Of a DNA stretch of 53,712 nucleotides, positions 26,020 through 34,665 are shown piece after piece; the stretch's first letter is position 1; each line of letters begins with the position of its first letter. Both the position numbers and the translations under genes were made by a program. The stretch comes from Rhodospirillales bacterium. GTDB taxonomy: Bacteria; Pseudomonadota; Alphaproteobacteria; Rhodospirillales; Shumkoniaceae. The notes beneath the pieces are model-generated. The model did not search any database, was not told the origin of the DNA, and was given only the letters and a program-made list of their open reading frames with translations. Location: contig JACZKS010000052.1 of the NCBI GenBank assembly GCA_014859895.1, positions 1-53,712 of the forward strand, written 5' to 3'.

Positions 26020-26882
26020 GTCTTGGCGCTCCGCATGCGGCTGAGCCGGCTGCGCGGATCGATGTATTCGTTCATCGAGACGGCCAGCAGGAACAGGCCG
26101 ATGAAGACCATGATGACCAGGGCCACCGGGAAGAACACCCACCACCAGACGCCCGCCGTCATGGCCGTATGCTGGTTGGCCCAGTAGATCATGACCCCGA
26201 TGGTGGGCGTGTTGATGTTGGTGAAGCCAAGCACCGACAGCGTCACCTCCAGCCCGATCGACCAGTTGATGTTGTTCATGGTGGTCGAGAAGACGATCGG
26301 CATGACGTAGGGCAGGTGTTCCTGCGCCACGATCTGGCGCGTGCTCATGCCCGAATAGACGCTGTGCTCGGTGAACTGGCGGGTGCGCAGGCTCATGGCG
26401 ATGGAGCGGATAAGGCGGGCGTCGTAGGCCCATCCCAGGCCCGCCATCACCAGGGCCAGCGCCGCCCACGACATGCGGTCGCGCATCACGAAATAGAACA
26501 TCACCAGGATGGGAAACAGCGGCATGACGATGAAGGTATCGTTGATCGACATCAGCACGCGATCGACGAAGCCGCCCAGGTAGCCCGACAGCAGCCCGAT
26601 GACCAGGGACAGGATGCGGCTGAGGAGTGCCACGATGAAGCCGAACAGCAGCGTGTTGCGGATGGCGAAGCTCAACTGCCAGAAGACGTCCTGGCCGCGA
26701 GACGTGGTGCCCATCAGGTAGGTCCACGACGGCGGCAGGTCGGGCGGCACGACGTAGACGTCATCGGGAGGCATCGGGGCCAACGCCGACATCGCCGACA
26801 TCGCGACGACGATCCCCAGCAGCGCGGCGCCGGCGGCGAACTCGCGGTTGTAACGGAGCAGGTCCTTGAGGATGCTCAACAT
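26016..26882 (-). CDS. Oligopeptide/oligosaccharide ABC transporter permease 2 (OppC-like)
   Basis: 288 residues with about six membrane helices. The DppC/OppC pattern is clear: an N-terminal helix, a periplasmic segment with LMGTTSRGQDVFWQLSFAIRNTL, and the cytoplasmic EAA-like loop AQEHLPYVMPIVFSTTMNNI. It lies 3 nt after permease 1 and overlaps ATPase 1 by 4 nt. It forms the channel with permease 1. Confidence 0.92.
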   Translation of the reverse strand: MLSILKDLLRYNREFAAGAALLGIVVAMSAMSALAPMPPDDVYVVPPDLPPSWTYLMGTTSRGQDVFWQLSFAIRNTLLFGFIVALLSRILSLVIGLLSGYLGGFVDRVLMSINDTFIVMPLFPILVMFYFVMRDRMSWAALALVMAGLGWAYDARLIRSIAMSLRTRQFTEHSVYSGMSTRQIVAQEHLPYVMPIVFSTTMNNINWSIGLEVTLSVLGFTNINTPTIGVMIYWANQHTAMTAGVWWWVFFPVALVIMVFIGLFLLAVSMNEYIDPRSRLSRMRSAKT

Positions 26883-26885
26883 GGC

Positions 26886-27890
26886 TCAGCCGATCTTCAC
26901 GCGGGGATCGAGAAGCGGATAGAGAAGGTCGATCACCAGGACGGCGCCGGCCACGCCGATGATCGAAATGGTCGTGATGCCGATCACGAGGCTGTAATCG
27001 CCGGCGTGGACGGCGGACACCAGCAGGGTCCCGACGCCGGGATAGCCGAACACCTGCTCGGTGATGATGGCGCCGTTGAAGATGGCGCCCAGCGACATTC
27101 CCAGCCCGGTGATCTGCGGCACCAGGGCGTTGCGCATGACGTAGGAGCCGAGGATCCGGTTGCGATCGACGCCGGCCAGTTCGGCATAGACGACGTAGTC
27201 CTCGGTGACGATGTTGGAAACCAGCGCCCGCATCCCCATGAACCACGCGCCGAATCCCACCAGCACCAGGGACAGGGCGGGCAGGAACCCGTGGGTGATC
27301 ACGCTGCCGATGAACGGAAGGTTCCATCCGGGGGTCATGTTGCGCTGGTAGCCGCCGCCCAGCGGCAGCACCGGCCACAGGTAGCCGAAGATGATGAGGA
27401 GCACGAAGGCGATGATGTAGTAGGGGATGGGGTGCAGCCCCATGGCCACCACGCCGGCCGCCTTGAGCAGGCGGTTCTCGCGGTAATAGCCGGCCAGCCC
27501 GCCCAGGATGTTGCCCACCACCCACGAGATGATGACCGCCGTGAGCAGCAGCCCGACGGTCCATGGGATCGCCCGGCCGATGAGGGTCGAGACCGGCGTC
27601 GGGAAGGACGACACCGACGGCCCGAAATCGGCCACAGCGATCCGTTTCCAGAATGTCCAATACTGGTCCCACAGGCTTCCCTTGAGTCCGTACAGGTCGG
27701 CCAGCGCCTCGCGCAGCATGTTGATGGCCTCGGGACTGGTGCTGCCGAACATGGCGGCGGCCATGATCGAATGCTCGACCGGATCGATGGGGGTCGCGTG
27801 GGTGACGAAAAAGACGATGTTGATGCCGATGAAGACGACCAGGAAAAACTGACCCAGCCTCTTCACGATGTAGACGTTGATCGACTGCAT
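26886..27890 (-). CDS. Oligopeptide/oligosaccharide ABC transporter permease 1 (OppB-like)
   Basis: 334 residues with six membrane helices. The N-terminus MQSINVYIVKRLGQFFLVVFIGINIVFF is the usual OppB first helix; AELAGVDRNRILGSYVMRNALVPQITGLG is the EAA-like ATPase-contact loop, and GYPGVGTLLVSAVHAGDYSLVIG ends the family core. ATG at 27888-27890 was chosen; a GTG five codons upstream (27905) is an alternative, and neither has a strong ribosome site. It is 67 nt after the binding-protein gene. Confidence 0.92.
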   Translation of the reverse strand: MQSINVYIVKRLGQFFLVVFIGINIVFFVTHATPIDPVEHSIMAAAMFGSTSPEAINMLREALADLYGLKGSLWDQYWTFWKRIAVADFGPSVSSFPTPVSTLIGRAIPWTVGLLLTAVIISWVVGNILGGLAGYYRENRLLKAAGVVAMGLHPIPYYIIAFVLLIIFGYLWPVLPLGGGYQRNMTPGWNLPFIGSVITHGFLPALSLVLVGFGAWFMGMRALVSNIVTEDYVVYAELAGVDRNRILGSYVMRNALVPQITGLGMSLGAIFNGAIITEQVFGYPGVGTLLVSAVHAGDYSLVIGITTISIIGVAGAVLVIDLLYPLLDPRVKIG

Positions 27891-27957
27891 CGGGTGGCCC
27901 GTCACTCCGTTGGAAAAAAGTGGAGGCGGCTGGTTGCCGCCTCCGCCGCGGTACCCA

Positions 27958-29847
27958 TCACTTCTGGCGAGGCCTCAGCTTCACCATCATGTACTTGGTG
28001 TTGGCCCAGTTGGGGACGGGATCGGTGTAGGGATCGGTTTCAGCGTTGGGATAGCCGGTCCAGTAGGTCTCGTCCATGACCGTGAACACGTTGTAGGCCA
28101 TCAGCGGAATCACCGGCATCTCGCGGACGGTAAGCTTGATGTACTCCTTGCCGATCTCGACGCCTTTCGGATCGTCGAACCCGATGCCGCGGATCTGTTC
28201 GATCAGCTTGTCAAGCTCGGGGTTGCTCCAGCGCTGCCAATTGCGCGGCGGCTGCGGGCTGCCGGGCTTGGCCACGAACTGGGAGTGCCAGCTGTCGAGG
28301 AAGAAGGACAGGTCCGGATGGCCGCCCCAGGTTTCGACGCTCCAGGACATGATGGCTTCGTAGTCGCCGGCGGCACGGACGAAGATCAGGTTGCCGCCTT
28401 CCGCCACCACGATCTTGGCGTCGATGCCGAACTGCCGCCACTGCTGGGCGATCATCGAGCCGGCCCGCGTCATGACCGGGCGCGATTCGCCCTCGGTGGT
28501 GATGCGGATGGTGAACGGCTGCCCCTTTGGCGTGTACCAGGCGTCGCCCCGCTTGGTGAAGCCGGCCCGCTCCAGCAGCTCGGTGGCGACCTGCGGGTTG
28601 GGCTTCCACCAGCCCCGCCCGAACGCCTTGGCGATCTGCTTGGGGTCGCTTGGAATCTGGTCTCCCATCGACGGGCGCAGCATGTCGGCGATCTGCTTGC
28701 CGGCGGTGGGATCGTATGGCTTGTACTTGGACTTGCCGGTGTCGATCTCGAAGTCCGTCAGCCAGGTTTCCATCGGCTCGTGATAGAAGTCGGGCTGGGT
28801 GCCGGTCGGCGGAATGGCGATCGCCGAGATGGTCGCCGCGCCGCGGTAGGACGCCATTGACACCGCCTTGATGTCGATCAGCAGCGCCAAGGCCCAGCGG
28901 ACGTCCTTGTTCTGGAACAGCTCGTTCTGGTGGTTGAGGATGACCGAGGGCAGCGTCGGGTCGGGATGGGCGTAGGGGAAGCCCTTGAACCAGCCGCGCG
29001 AGGTCTTCGACTGCTTGGCCAGCGTGAACATGCCTTCCGGCGCGACGTCATGGATGATGTCGAGCTCGTGGTTCAACTGGGCGATGACGCGCTTGTCGGG
29101 CGGGCCGGGATCCATGTAGGTGACGTACTTCGGTCCGGGCTCGCCGTAGCGGGCCACCGTGGTGCGCTTCCAGTCCTCGCGCTTCTGCCAGGTGAACCAT
29201 TTTCCGTTGTTGTCGAAGCTGTGCAGCGTGTAGGGCCCGATGCTCACCGGCGGGTTGAAGGCGAACTTCAGCGGGTCGCCCGCCTTCTCGAACACGTGCC
29301 TGGGCATCATCCACATGCCGTTCCAGCGCACCGTGAAAAGCGCGTGGAATCGCGAATTCGGCTTCTTCAGCTTGAAGACGACGGTGTTCTTGTCGGGCGC
29401 CTCGATTGAAGCGACGTTGATCTGGATCGGCGCGCTCCAGAACAGGCCGTTGGTGTTCATGTGCGTGTTGATGGTGTAGAGCACGTCGTCGGCCGAAAAC
29501 TCGACGCCGTCGCTCCAATGGATGCCGGAACGCAGCTTCACCGTCATCTCGGTGAAGTCGGCGTTGTAGATGGGCTTTTCCGAGGCCAGCGAGTTGTCCC
29601 AGACGCCGTCGATGCCGTAGTTCGGATCGATGTACCAGAAGGTGTCCATGGCCAGCTGGTGGAGCCCCGTGGACCGGCCGCCGGCATTGACGGCCCAATA
29701 GTTGAACCATCCCGGATTCTTGATGGTTCCTTCCGGGTTCTCGACGATCAGGGTTTCGTGGCGTGGAAGATTCGAGCTCTGGGCGTAGGCCGAAAAGGCG
29801 AACACGCAGGCGCTTGCCGCGACGGCAAGATTTCGCAAAACAGACAC
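27958..29847 (-). CDS. Periplasmic binding protein, SBP family 5, probably for oligosaccharides
   Basis: 629 residues, longer than the usual 500-550 of peptide-binding DppA/OppA and similar in size to cellobiose/mannobiose binders of this family. The signal peptide MSVLRNLAVAASACVFAFSAYA is followed by SBP-5 segments: LRSGIHWSDGVEFSADDVLYTINTH near residue 120 is the family signature. GTG at 29847 was preferred over GTG at 29853, because GAGGAG is 6 nt from the former and overlaps the latter. First gene of the six-gene operon ending in GH51; an AraC-type site stands about 310-350 bp upstream. Arabino-oligosaccharide binding is inferred from that context. Confidence 0.9.
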   Translation of the reverse strand: MSVLRNLAVAASACVFAFSAYAQSSNLPRHETLIVENPEGTIKNPGWFNYWAVNAGGRSTGLHQLAMDTFWYIDPNYGIDGVWDNSLASEKPIYNADFTEMTVKLRSGIHWSDGVEFSADDVLYTINTHMNTNGLFWSAPIQINVASIEAPDKNTVVFKLKKPNSRFHALFTVRWNGMWMMPRHVFEKAGDPLKFAFNPPVSIGPYTLHSFDNNGKWFTWQKREDWKRTTVARYGEPGPKYVTYMDPGPPDKRVIAQLNHELDIIHDVAPEGMFTLAKQSKTSRGWFKGFPYAHPDPTLPSVILNHQNELFQNKDVRWALALLIDIKAVSMASYRGAATISAIAIPPTGTQPDFYHEPMETWLTDFEIDTGKSKYKPYDPTAGKQIADMLRPSMGDQIPSDPKQIAKAFGRGWWKPNPQVATELLERAGFTKRGDAWYTPKGQPFTIRITTEGESRPVMTRAGSMIAQQWRQFGIDAKIVVAEGGNLIFVRAAGDYEAIMSWSVETWGGHPDLSFFLDSWHSQFVAKPGSPQPPRNWQRWSNPELDKLIEQIRGIGFDDPKGVEIGKEYIKLTVREMPVIPLMAYNVFTVMDETYWTGYPNAETDPYTDPVPNWANTKYMMVKLRPRQK

Positions 29848-30304
29848 TAGCACCTCCTCTTTCCAGTCCCCATGCCAGGCTACCGAAGAAGGGTTTGGAG
29901 TGCCCGATGAACAAGATTGAGCCGCGGGAAAGAAACCCGAAGCGCGACCGGTCGGCGCAACCGGCTACTTCAACTCCGTTGCCGCAGCGACTCCATGGTG
30001 TGGTGCACGTTGTTTCCCTTCCTGTGAAGCCATCGGAATCTGGCGGTATCGCCAAATTCCCGCCCGATTTACGGGCATTGATGCCTGTCCGGTGTGGTTG
30101 TCCTCGACCCACCGGGCGGCACTCTTTGTTCTTTTAGGTGGGGCGTCCCGCCCGCCACGGTAGACAGCATTCGGTCATAAATATGGACAAAACCGCTTTT
30201 CACAACGCCGCGGAATTTCCGCTAGGACCCCCGCGGTCACCATTGGCCGGGTGCTAAAACCTATCAATCGCATGGACGATGATGTTTGACCCGCCGTCGG
30301 GCGT
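29848..30304. other. 457-bp region between the SBP-5 operon and araC
   Basis: No gene can be supported here; short open frames have poor codon use and no ribosome site. The only clear element is AraC-type site B at 30162-30197, oriented towards the SBP-5 operon on the minus strand. The stretch between it and the binding-protein start should contain an unusually long 5' leader or a missed promoter. Confidence 0.5.
30162..30197 (-). promoter_or_regulatory. AraC-type tandem operator (site B) upstream of the oligosaccharide ABC-GH51 operon
   Basis: On the minus strand: AGC (30197-30195), seven bases, TCCAT (30187-30183), then 21 bp on GAC (30176-30174), seven bases, TGTCT (30166-30162). From TCCAT onwards 22 of 23 bases match site C at 33400-33422, although the flanking genes are unrelated. 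Confidence 0.78.
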
Positions 30305-31309
30305 TCAGCCGCGGGCGGGCGATGCGTGTTCGGCCGGTTCGTCGCCGACTTCCATGCTGCGGGCCCGGAAGGCGCGCGGGCTCATGCCGACCTGCCGGCG
30401 AAACACCCGCGAGAAATAGAGCGGATCGTCATAGCCGACCATTTGCGACAGCGACTTGATGGGGACGCTGGTGACGCGCAAAAGCTGCATGGCGTATTGG
30501 ATGCGCTGGCTGTCCCGCCACTGAACGATCCCCATGCCGACGTGCTTGTGGAACAGGTGCGACAGGCGCGACGGCGACAGGCAGACCTCGGCGGCGATCT
30601 CCCTGACGCCCATCGGCTGCTGAAGGTTTGTGGAAATCAGCGTGCAGGCCGACAGCACCCGTTCGTCGATCGGAACATTCTTCATCTGTGCGGCGCGCTC
30701 GACACGCGCGCAGGACAGCAGAATGTGCTCCAGGCAATTGAAGGCCAGATCGGCCGACAGGCTGTCGGTCAGCATGGACAGTTTCTCGACCTCGACGAAC
30801 AGGCGGAACATCTCGCGGAAGAATGCCCCATCCCGGCGCCGCAGGACATGAACCTTCTGGACCTGCTTTTCCCATTGCAGCCAATTGCGCCAATAGGCCC
30901 GCGGCTGGAAATAGACCCAGCGGTGCCACCATTTTTCGGCGGCTGGATCGCGGCCGTAGTAGTGGACGGCCTGCGGCGGGAAAAGCAGAAGATCGCCCTG
31001 CTCGACAACGAAGGATTCCGGCCCGTCGAAGACCCTGCCCGCCCCCTCGACGGTCAGGTTGATGATCCAGCCGCGCATGCCGTTCGGACGATCGATGAAG
31101 AAATCCAGCGGGCCATCCCTTTCGATCGGCGTAATGCCGGCGACCAGACGGACATCGAAAGGAAAGCCCGGAAACAGCGGGGCCACGTCGAGATCGGAGC
31201 CCGAGCTCTCTCCCGCCCGCCTCAGCTTGCGGAAGATGCGCTGAACTTGGGGATCCTGCGACGGGTCGAACGCGCCCTGATCATCCATGTCTTCAGCGGA
31301 ATGCTGCAT
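30305..31309 (-). CDS. araC: AraC, arabinose-responsive transcriptional regulator
   Basis: 334 residues. The N-terminal cupin carries the AraC sugar-binding region (VEGAGRVFDGPESFVVEQGDLLLFPP, then HYYGRDPAAEKWWHRWVYFQPRAYW), which is close to E. coli AraC. The C-terminus has two helix-turn-helix motifs, VREIAAEVCLSPSRLSHLF and IKSLSQMVGYDDPLYFSRVF. The ATG at 31309 was chosen (GGGAGG 11 nt upstream); an in-frame ATG at 31288 is an alternative, and longer readings collide with araB. It is divergent from araB with 139 bp between. Sites A, B and C match the enteric AraC half-site, so this is their natural binder. Such resemblance to gamma-proteobacterial AraC in a probable alphaproteobacterium hints at transfer. 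Confidence 0.93.
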   Translation of the reverse strand: MQHSAEDMDDQGAFDPSQDPQVQRIFRKLRRAGESSGSDLDVAPLFPGFPFDVRLVAGITPIERDGPLDFFIDRPNGMRGWIINLTVEGAGRVFDGPESFVVEQGDLLLFPPQAVHYYGRDPAAEKWWHRWVYFQPRAYWRNWLQWEKQVQKVHVLRRRDGAFFREMFRLFVEVEKLSMLTDSLSADLAFNCLEHILLSCARVERAAQMKNVPIDERVLSACTLISTNLQQPMGVREIAAEVCLSPSRLSHLFHKHVGMGIVQWRDSQRIQYAMQLLRVTSVPIKSLSQMVGYDDPLYFSRVFRRQVGMSPRAFRARSMEVGDEPAEHASPARG

Positions 31310-31313
31310 TCCG
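31297..31313. repeat. 17-bp perfect palindrome at the araC 5' end
   Basis: CGGAATGC (31297-31304) and GCATTCCG (31306-31313) are perfect 8-base arms around one T, spanning the araC ATG at 31309. The core GAATGCTG also occurs in the downstream half of AraC sites B and C, so it may be an autoregulatory site; it could equally be coding chance. Confidence 0.45.
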
Positions 31314-31397
31314 TTTTTCGCCTCCCGGCCTATTGTACACTTGGGGATCGCCTGAAAAAAGGGAAGGACCCCGCAGGGACAAAAAAAGGGCGGATCA

Positions 31398-31406
31398 TCC
31401 ATAAGA
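31398..31406 (+). promoter_or_regulatory. Possible single AraC half-site in the araC-araB gap
   Basis: TCCATAAGA at 31398-31406 lies 43 bp before the araB ATG, matching the end of the enteric AraC half-site, but the AGC seven bases upstream is absent. It is the only candidate for AraC control of araB in the 139-bp gap. Confidence 0.3.
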
Positions 31407-31448
31407 GCCGCGCGCGCCTGCGGCCCGGACGGCGGGAGATTTGCTACG

Positions 31449-33080
31449 ATGGCGTCAGGGACTGACCGTTTCGTCATAGGATTGGATTTCGGCACCGACA
31501 GCGTGCGCGCCGTCGTCGTCAGGGTGGCCGACGGCAAGGAAATCGCCGATGCCGTCGCTTCCTACCCGCGCTGGGCGCAAGAGCGGTATTGCGACCCGAC
31601 GCGCCAGATGTTTCGCCACCATCCGGCCGACTATCTCGAGTCCATGACCGAGGTGGTTCGTAAGGCGCTCGACGGGCGTCGCGCCATTGCCGAGGCGGTC
31701 GTCGGGCTGGGTGTCGACACCACCGGCTCGTCGCCGCTGCCGGTTTCGTCCGACGCCACGGCACTGGCGCTCCACGACGAATTTGCCGAAGATCCCGATG
31801 CGATGTGCATCCTGTGGAAGGATCACACCGCCGTCGCCGAAGCCGAGGATATCAACGCGCTCAGCCAAGCCGGACGGTTCACCGACTACACCCGCTATGT
31901 CGGCGGCATCTATTCGTCGGAATGGTACTGGGCGAAGATCCTTCACATCGGGCGCCACAATCCCAGGGTCTTTCAGGCGGCCGCCAGTTGGGTCGAACTG
32001 TGCGACTGGATCCCGGCCGTCCTGACCGGCATCAAGGATGCCGGGGCGGTGGTCCGCAGCCGCTGTGCCGCCGGGCACAAGGCGTTGTGGCATCCCAGCT
32101 TCAACGGCTTGCCGTCGCGAGACTGGCTGGTGGCGCTCGATCCCTGCCTCGGAAATCTGCCGACCCCGATGTTCACGGAAACCCGCACCAGCGACCAGGT
32201 GGCCGGGCTGCTGACCGCCGAATGGGCGGCGGCCTTCGGGCTGCCATTCGGAATCCCGGTCGCGGTCGGCGCCTTCGACTGCCACATGGGGGCGGTTGGG
32301 GCCGGCATCGAGCCCTATTCCCTGGTCCGTGTGATGGGGACGTCCACCTGCGATATCCTGGTGGCGCCTCCCGAGGAGGTCGGCGACACCGTGGTTCGCG
32401 GCATCTGCGGCCAAGTCCCCGACAGCGTGCTGCCAGGATATGTGGGCTTCGAGGCGGGCCAATCGTCGTTTGGCGACGTCTTCGCGTGGTTCGATCGGCT
32501 ATTGCGCTGGGGACGCGAGGATGCGGTCAAGCCGGGGGGCCTCCTGCCAAGGCTGGAGGAGGAAGCGCGGGCATTGCCGCCGGGCGCGTTCGGCGAACGG
32601 GGGCTCGATTGGCTCAACGGCCGGCGCACGCCCGATGCCGACCAGACGGTGCGGGCGATGCTCGCCGGCCTTCATCTCGGCTCCTCGGCCGCGTCGATCT
32701 ATCGCACGCTCGTCGAAGCCACCGCCTTCGGTTCACGCGCCATCGTCGAGCGCTTCGAGAGCGAAGGGATTGCGGTCAAGCACGTCGTCGCGATCGGCGG
32801 CATCGCCCGGAAATCGCCGTTCATCACCCAGGTCTGCGCCGACGTCATGAATCGCGAGATCGGGGTCGCCCAATCCGATCAGTGCTGTGCCCGCGGCGCC
32901 GCCATCTTCGCGGCGACGGCGGCCGGCCAGTACCCCGGCATCCATGAGGCCAAGGCGGCGATGCTGAGCCCGGTCGAGAAAGTCTTCAAACCCGATCCGC
33001 GGGCACATGCGGCCTATGCCCCGATCTACGCCGACTATCTGGCCATCGGAGCGTTTGCCCAGCAGATGGCCGGACTCTGA
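31449..33080 (+). CDS. araB: L-ribulokinase
   Basis: 543 residues of the FGGY kinase family with strong resemblance to E. coli AraB: GLDFGTDSVRAVVV opens the ATPase fold, then YPRWAQERYCD, MFRHHPADYLESM, ILWKDHTAVAEAEDI and YVGGIYSSEWYWAKILH, all AraB hallmarks. GAFDCHMGAVGAGIEP and VMGTSTCDIL precede the second domain, whose VVAIGGIARKSPFITQVCADVMNR is the FGGY C-terminal signature. It phosphorylates L-ribulose to L-ribulose 5-phosphate in the cytoplasm, linking araA and araD at 20.3-22.5 kb. GGGAG lies 10 nt before the ATG. It is divergent from araC. Confidence 0.96.
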   Translation: MASGTDRFVIGLDFGTDSVRAVVVRVADGKEIADAVASYPRWAQERYCDPTRQMFRHHPADYLESMTEVVRKALDGRRAIAEAVVGLGVDTTGSSPLPVSSDATALALHDEFAEDPDAMCILWKDHTAVAEAEDINALSQAGRFTDYTRYVGGIYSSEWYWAKILHIGRHNPRVFQAAASWVELCDWIPAVLTGIKDAGAVVRSRCAAGHKALWHPSFNGLPSRDWLVALDPCLGNLPTPMFTETRTSDQVAGLLTAEWAAAFGLPFGIPVAVGAFDCHMGAVGAGIEPYSLVRVMGTSTCDILVAPPEEVGDTVVRGICGQVPDSVLPGYVGFEAGQSSFGDVFAWFDRLLRWGREDAVKPGGLLPRLEEEARALPPGAFGERGLDWLNGRRTPDADQTVRAMLAGLHLGSSAASIYRTLVEATAFGSRAIVERFESEGIAVKHVVAIGGIARKSPFITQVCADVMNREIGVAQSDQCCARGAAIFAATAAGQYPGIHEAKAAMLSPVEKVFKPDPRAHAAYAPIYADYLAIGAFAQQMAGL

Positions 33081-33600
33081 CGGCGCGACGAACGCTTGCC
33101 CTTGGATGGTGGTTCCGGTTCGCTTCGACATGGACTTCTGCCACATCTTTGATTGCCAAAAGGAAACATCATCGTCCATGCGGCAGGGTTTGTCCCCGCC
33201 TCGCCCAAACAGCAAACGCGGCGCCGCCACAAGGATGTCGGAAACTGCTACCTATCCTCTGACAGCATGCCGGTTTTCTTGAATATTTCTTTCTTCTAAT
33301 GTCAGACCGATCGTTGCCGAGGAGAACGCTGCCGGCCGTAATGAATTTGAAATCGAGCATCCATGACGTGCGTTCGACCTTTCCAAAAAAGCTGAATAAT
33401 CCATGTTTATGACCGAATGCTGTCTACCATGCAATGCAGCCTTCCTCTACAATTGCCGCAATCAAAAAACCAAAACTGCTTAACTGTGGGTTGAGATATC
33501 GTCAAACCCATACGGGCGCTGTTGTGCCCGAACCACCGGGCCGGAACTCAACAATGTCCGGGCACCGTGATACCAAGAGCGCTTAAAAAGGGAGAGTTTC
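33081..33600. other. 520-bp region between araB and the YtfQ-type operon
   Basis: No gene is supportable; frames here are short and without ribosome sites. The centre is AT-rich and holds AraC-type site C (33390-33425). Downstream of it a loose inverted pair TGCCCG...CGGGCA (about 33525-33563) is seen but no convincing core promoter. No terminator for araB was found. Confidence 0.5.
33390..33425 (+). promoter_or_regulatory. AraC-type tandem operator (site C) upstream of the YtfQRT-YjfF operon
   Basis: AGC (33390-33392), seven bases, TCCAT (33400-33404); 21 bp later GAC (33411-33413), seven bases, TGTCT (33421-33425). An A-run precedes AGC as in site A. The TACCAT right after it (33424-33429) could serve as a -10 with no good -35, fitting an activator-dependent promoter. 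It lies 176 bp before the binding-protein start. Confidence 0.78.
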
Positions 33601-34524
33601 ATGAGCAAATTGAAGTGGGCAGGCGCATCCGTTGCCGGCGCATTGATGATGTTCGCCGGGACGTCGGCATTTGCGGTAACAATCGGTTTTTCCCAGGTTG
33701 GCGACGAGGGCGATTGGCGTCCGGCCTTTTCGAAGGACATGCAGGAAGAGGCCAAGAAGCAGGGAATCGACCTCAAGTTTGCCGACGCGCAAGGTAAGCA
33801 AGAGGAGCAGCTCAAGGCGGTTCGCGCCTTCATCGCCCAGCGGGTCGATGCGATCATCATCGCCCCGGTGGTGGTGACCGGCTGGGACCAGGTGCTCAAG
33901 GAGGCGCAGAGGGCGAAGATTCCGGTATTCCTCGCCGACCGTGACGTCGACGTAACGGACAAGTCGCTGTTCGTCGCCCGCATTTCGGCCGACTTCAATC
34001 TGGAAGGCAAGCTGGCGGGCGCCTGGCTGGCGGCGGCCAGCAAGGGCACGTGCGACATCGTCGAGTTGCAGGGCACCGTCGGCTCGGCCCCGGCGATCGA
34101 ACGCAAGAAAGGCTTCGAGGCCGTCGTCTCCCAATTCCCGAACATGAAGATCGTCCGCTCACAGTCCGGCGATTTCACGACGGAGGGCGGCAAGAAGGTG
34201 ATGGAGGCTTTCATCAAGGCCACCAACAACCTCAAGGGCATCTGCGCAACGTTCGCGCACAACGACAACATGCAGCTGGGCGCCATCCAGGCCATGAAGG
34301 AAGCCGGCCTGAAGCCCAGTCAGGACGTCTTGATGGTATCCGTCGACTACGTCCCGGCCATGAAGAAGGCCCTCGCGGCCGGCGAGGCCAATGCCTCCGT
34401 CGAGCTGCGCTCGGCCATCGGCAAGTACATCTATCCGGTGGTGACCGACTATCTGAAGAACCCGAAAGAGCTGCCGAAATGGATCGTGATCCCGTCCGAT
34501 CTGCACACGGCGCAGGGCATGTAG
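33601..34524 (+). CDS. ytfQ: Pentofuranose-type sugar binding protein, YtfQ-like
   Basis: 307 residues. After the signal peptide (ends near TSAFA) comes VTIGFSQVGDEGDWRPAFSKDM, then ADAQGKQEEQLKAVRAFIAQRVDAIIIAPVVVTGWDQVLKEA, which line up closely with E. coli YtfQ, a galactofuranose-binding protein of the type I fold. FLADRDVDVTDKSL and QSGDFTTEGGKKVMEAFIK support this further. GGGAGAG precedes the ATG. Here the locus implies L-arabinose, probably its furanose form, as in the arabinose systems of this family in other bacteria. AraC site C lies upstream. Confidence 0.92.
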   Translation: MSKLKWAGASVAGALMMFAGTSAFAVTIGFSQVGDEGDWRPAFSKDMQEEAKKQGIDLKFADAQGKQEEQLKAVRAFIAQRVDAIIIAPVVVTGWDQVLKEAQRAKIPVFLADRDVDVTDKSLFVARISADFNLEGKLAGAWLAAASKGTCDIVELQGTVGSAPAIERKKGFEAVVSQFPNMKIVRSQSGDFTTEGGKKVMEAFIKATNNLKGICATFAHNDNMQLGAIQAMKEAGLKPSQDVLMVSVDYVPAMKKALAAGEANASVELRSAIGKYIYPVVTDYLKNPKELPKWIVIPSDLHTAQGM

Positions 34525-34665
34525 GGAGCAGTTCCGGCGCCTCCTGAGGGCCACTCAAAGAGCGGCGCCTTGCCATACGATTGGCGGGCGCCGCTTCCCG
34601 CCCGCTCGGGATGTCGGGTAGAATACGCGAGCCTCGTCAGAGCACAGCCAGTGGGGGAAACCGGC

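Noticed and set aside
26169-28079. Plus-strand frame of 636 codons over the Opp-type permeases
   Set aside because: Shadow of two overlapping permease genes; low-complexity charged translation, no start signal.
29907-30137. Possible small gene starting at ATG 29907
   Set aside because: It is rich in Pro and Arg, lacks a ribosome site and would be squeezed into the leader of a divergent operon.
31381-31387. A-rich stretch before araB as a terminator or promoter up-element
   Set aside because: Only seven A bases with no stem beside them and no spacing to a -35.
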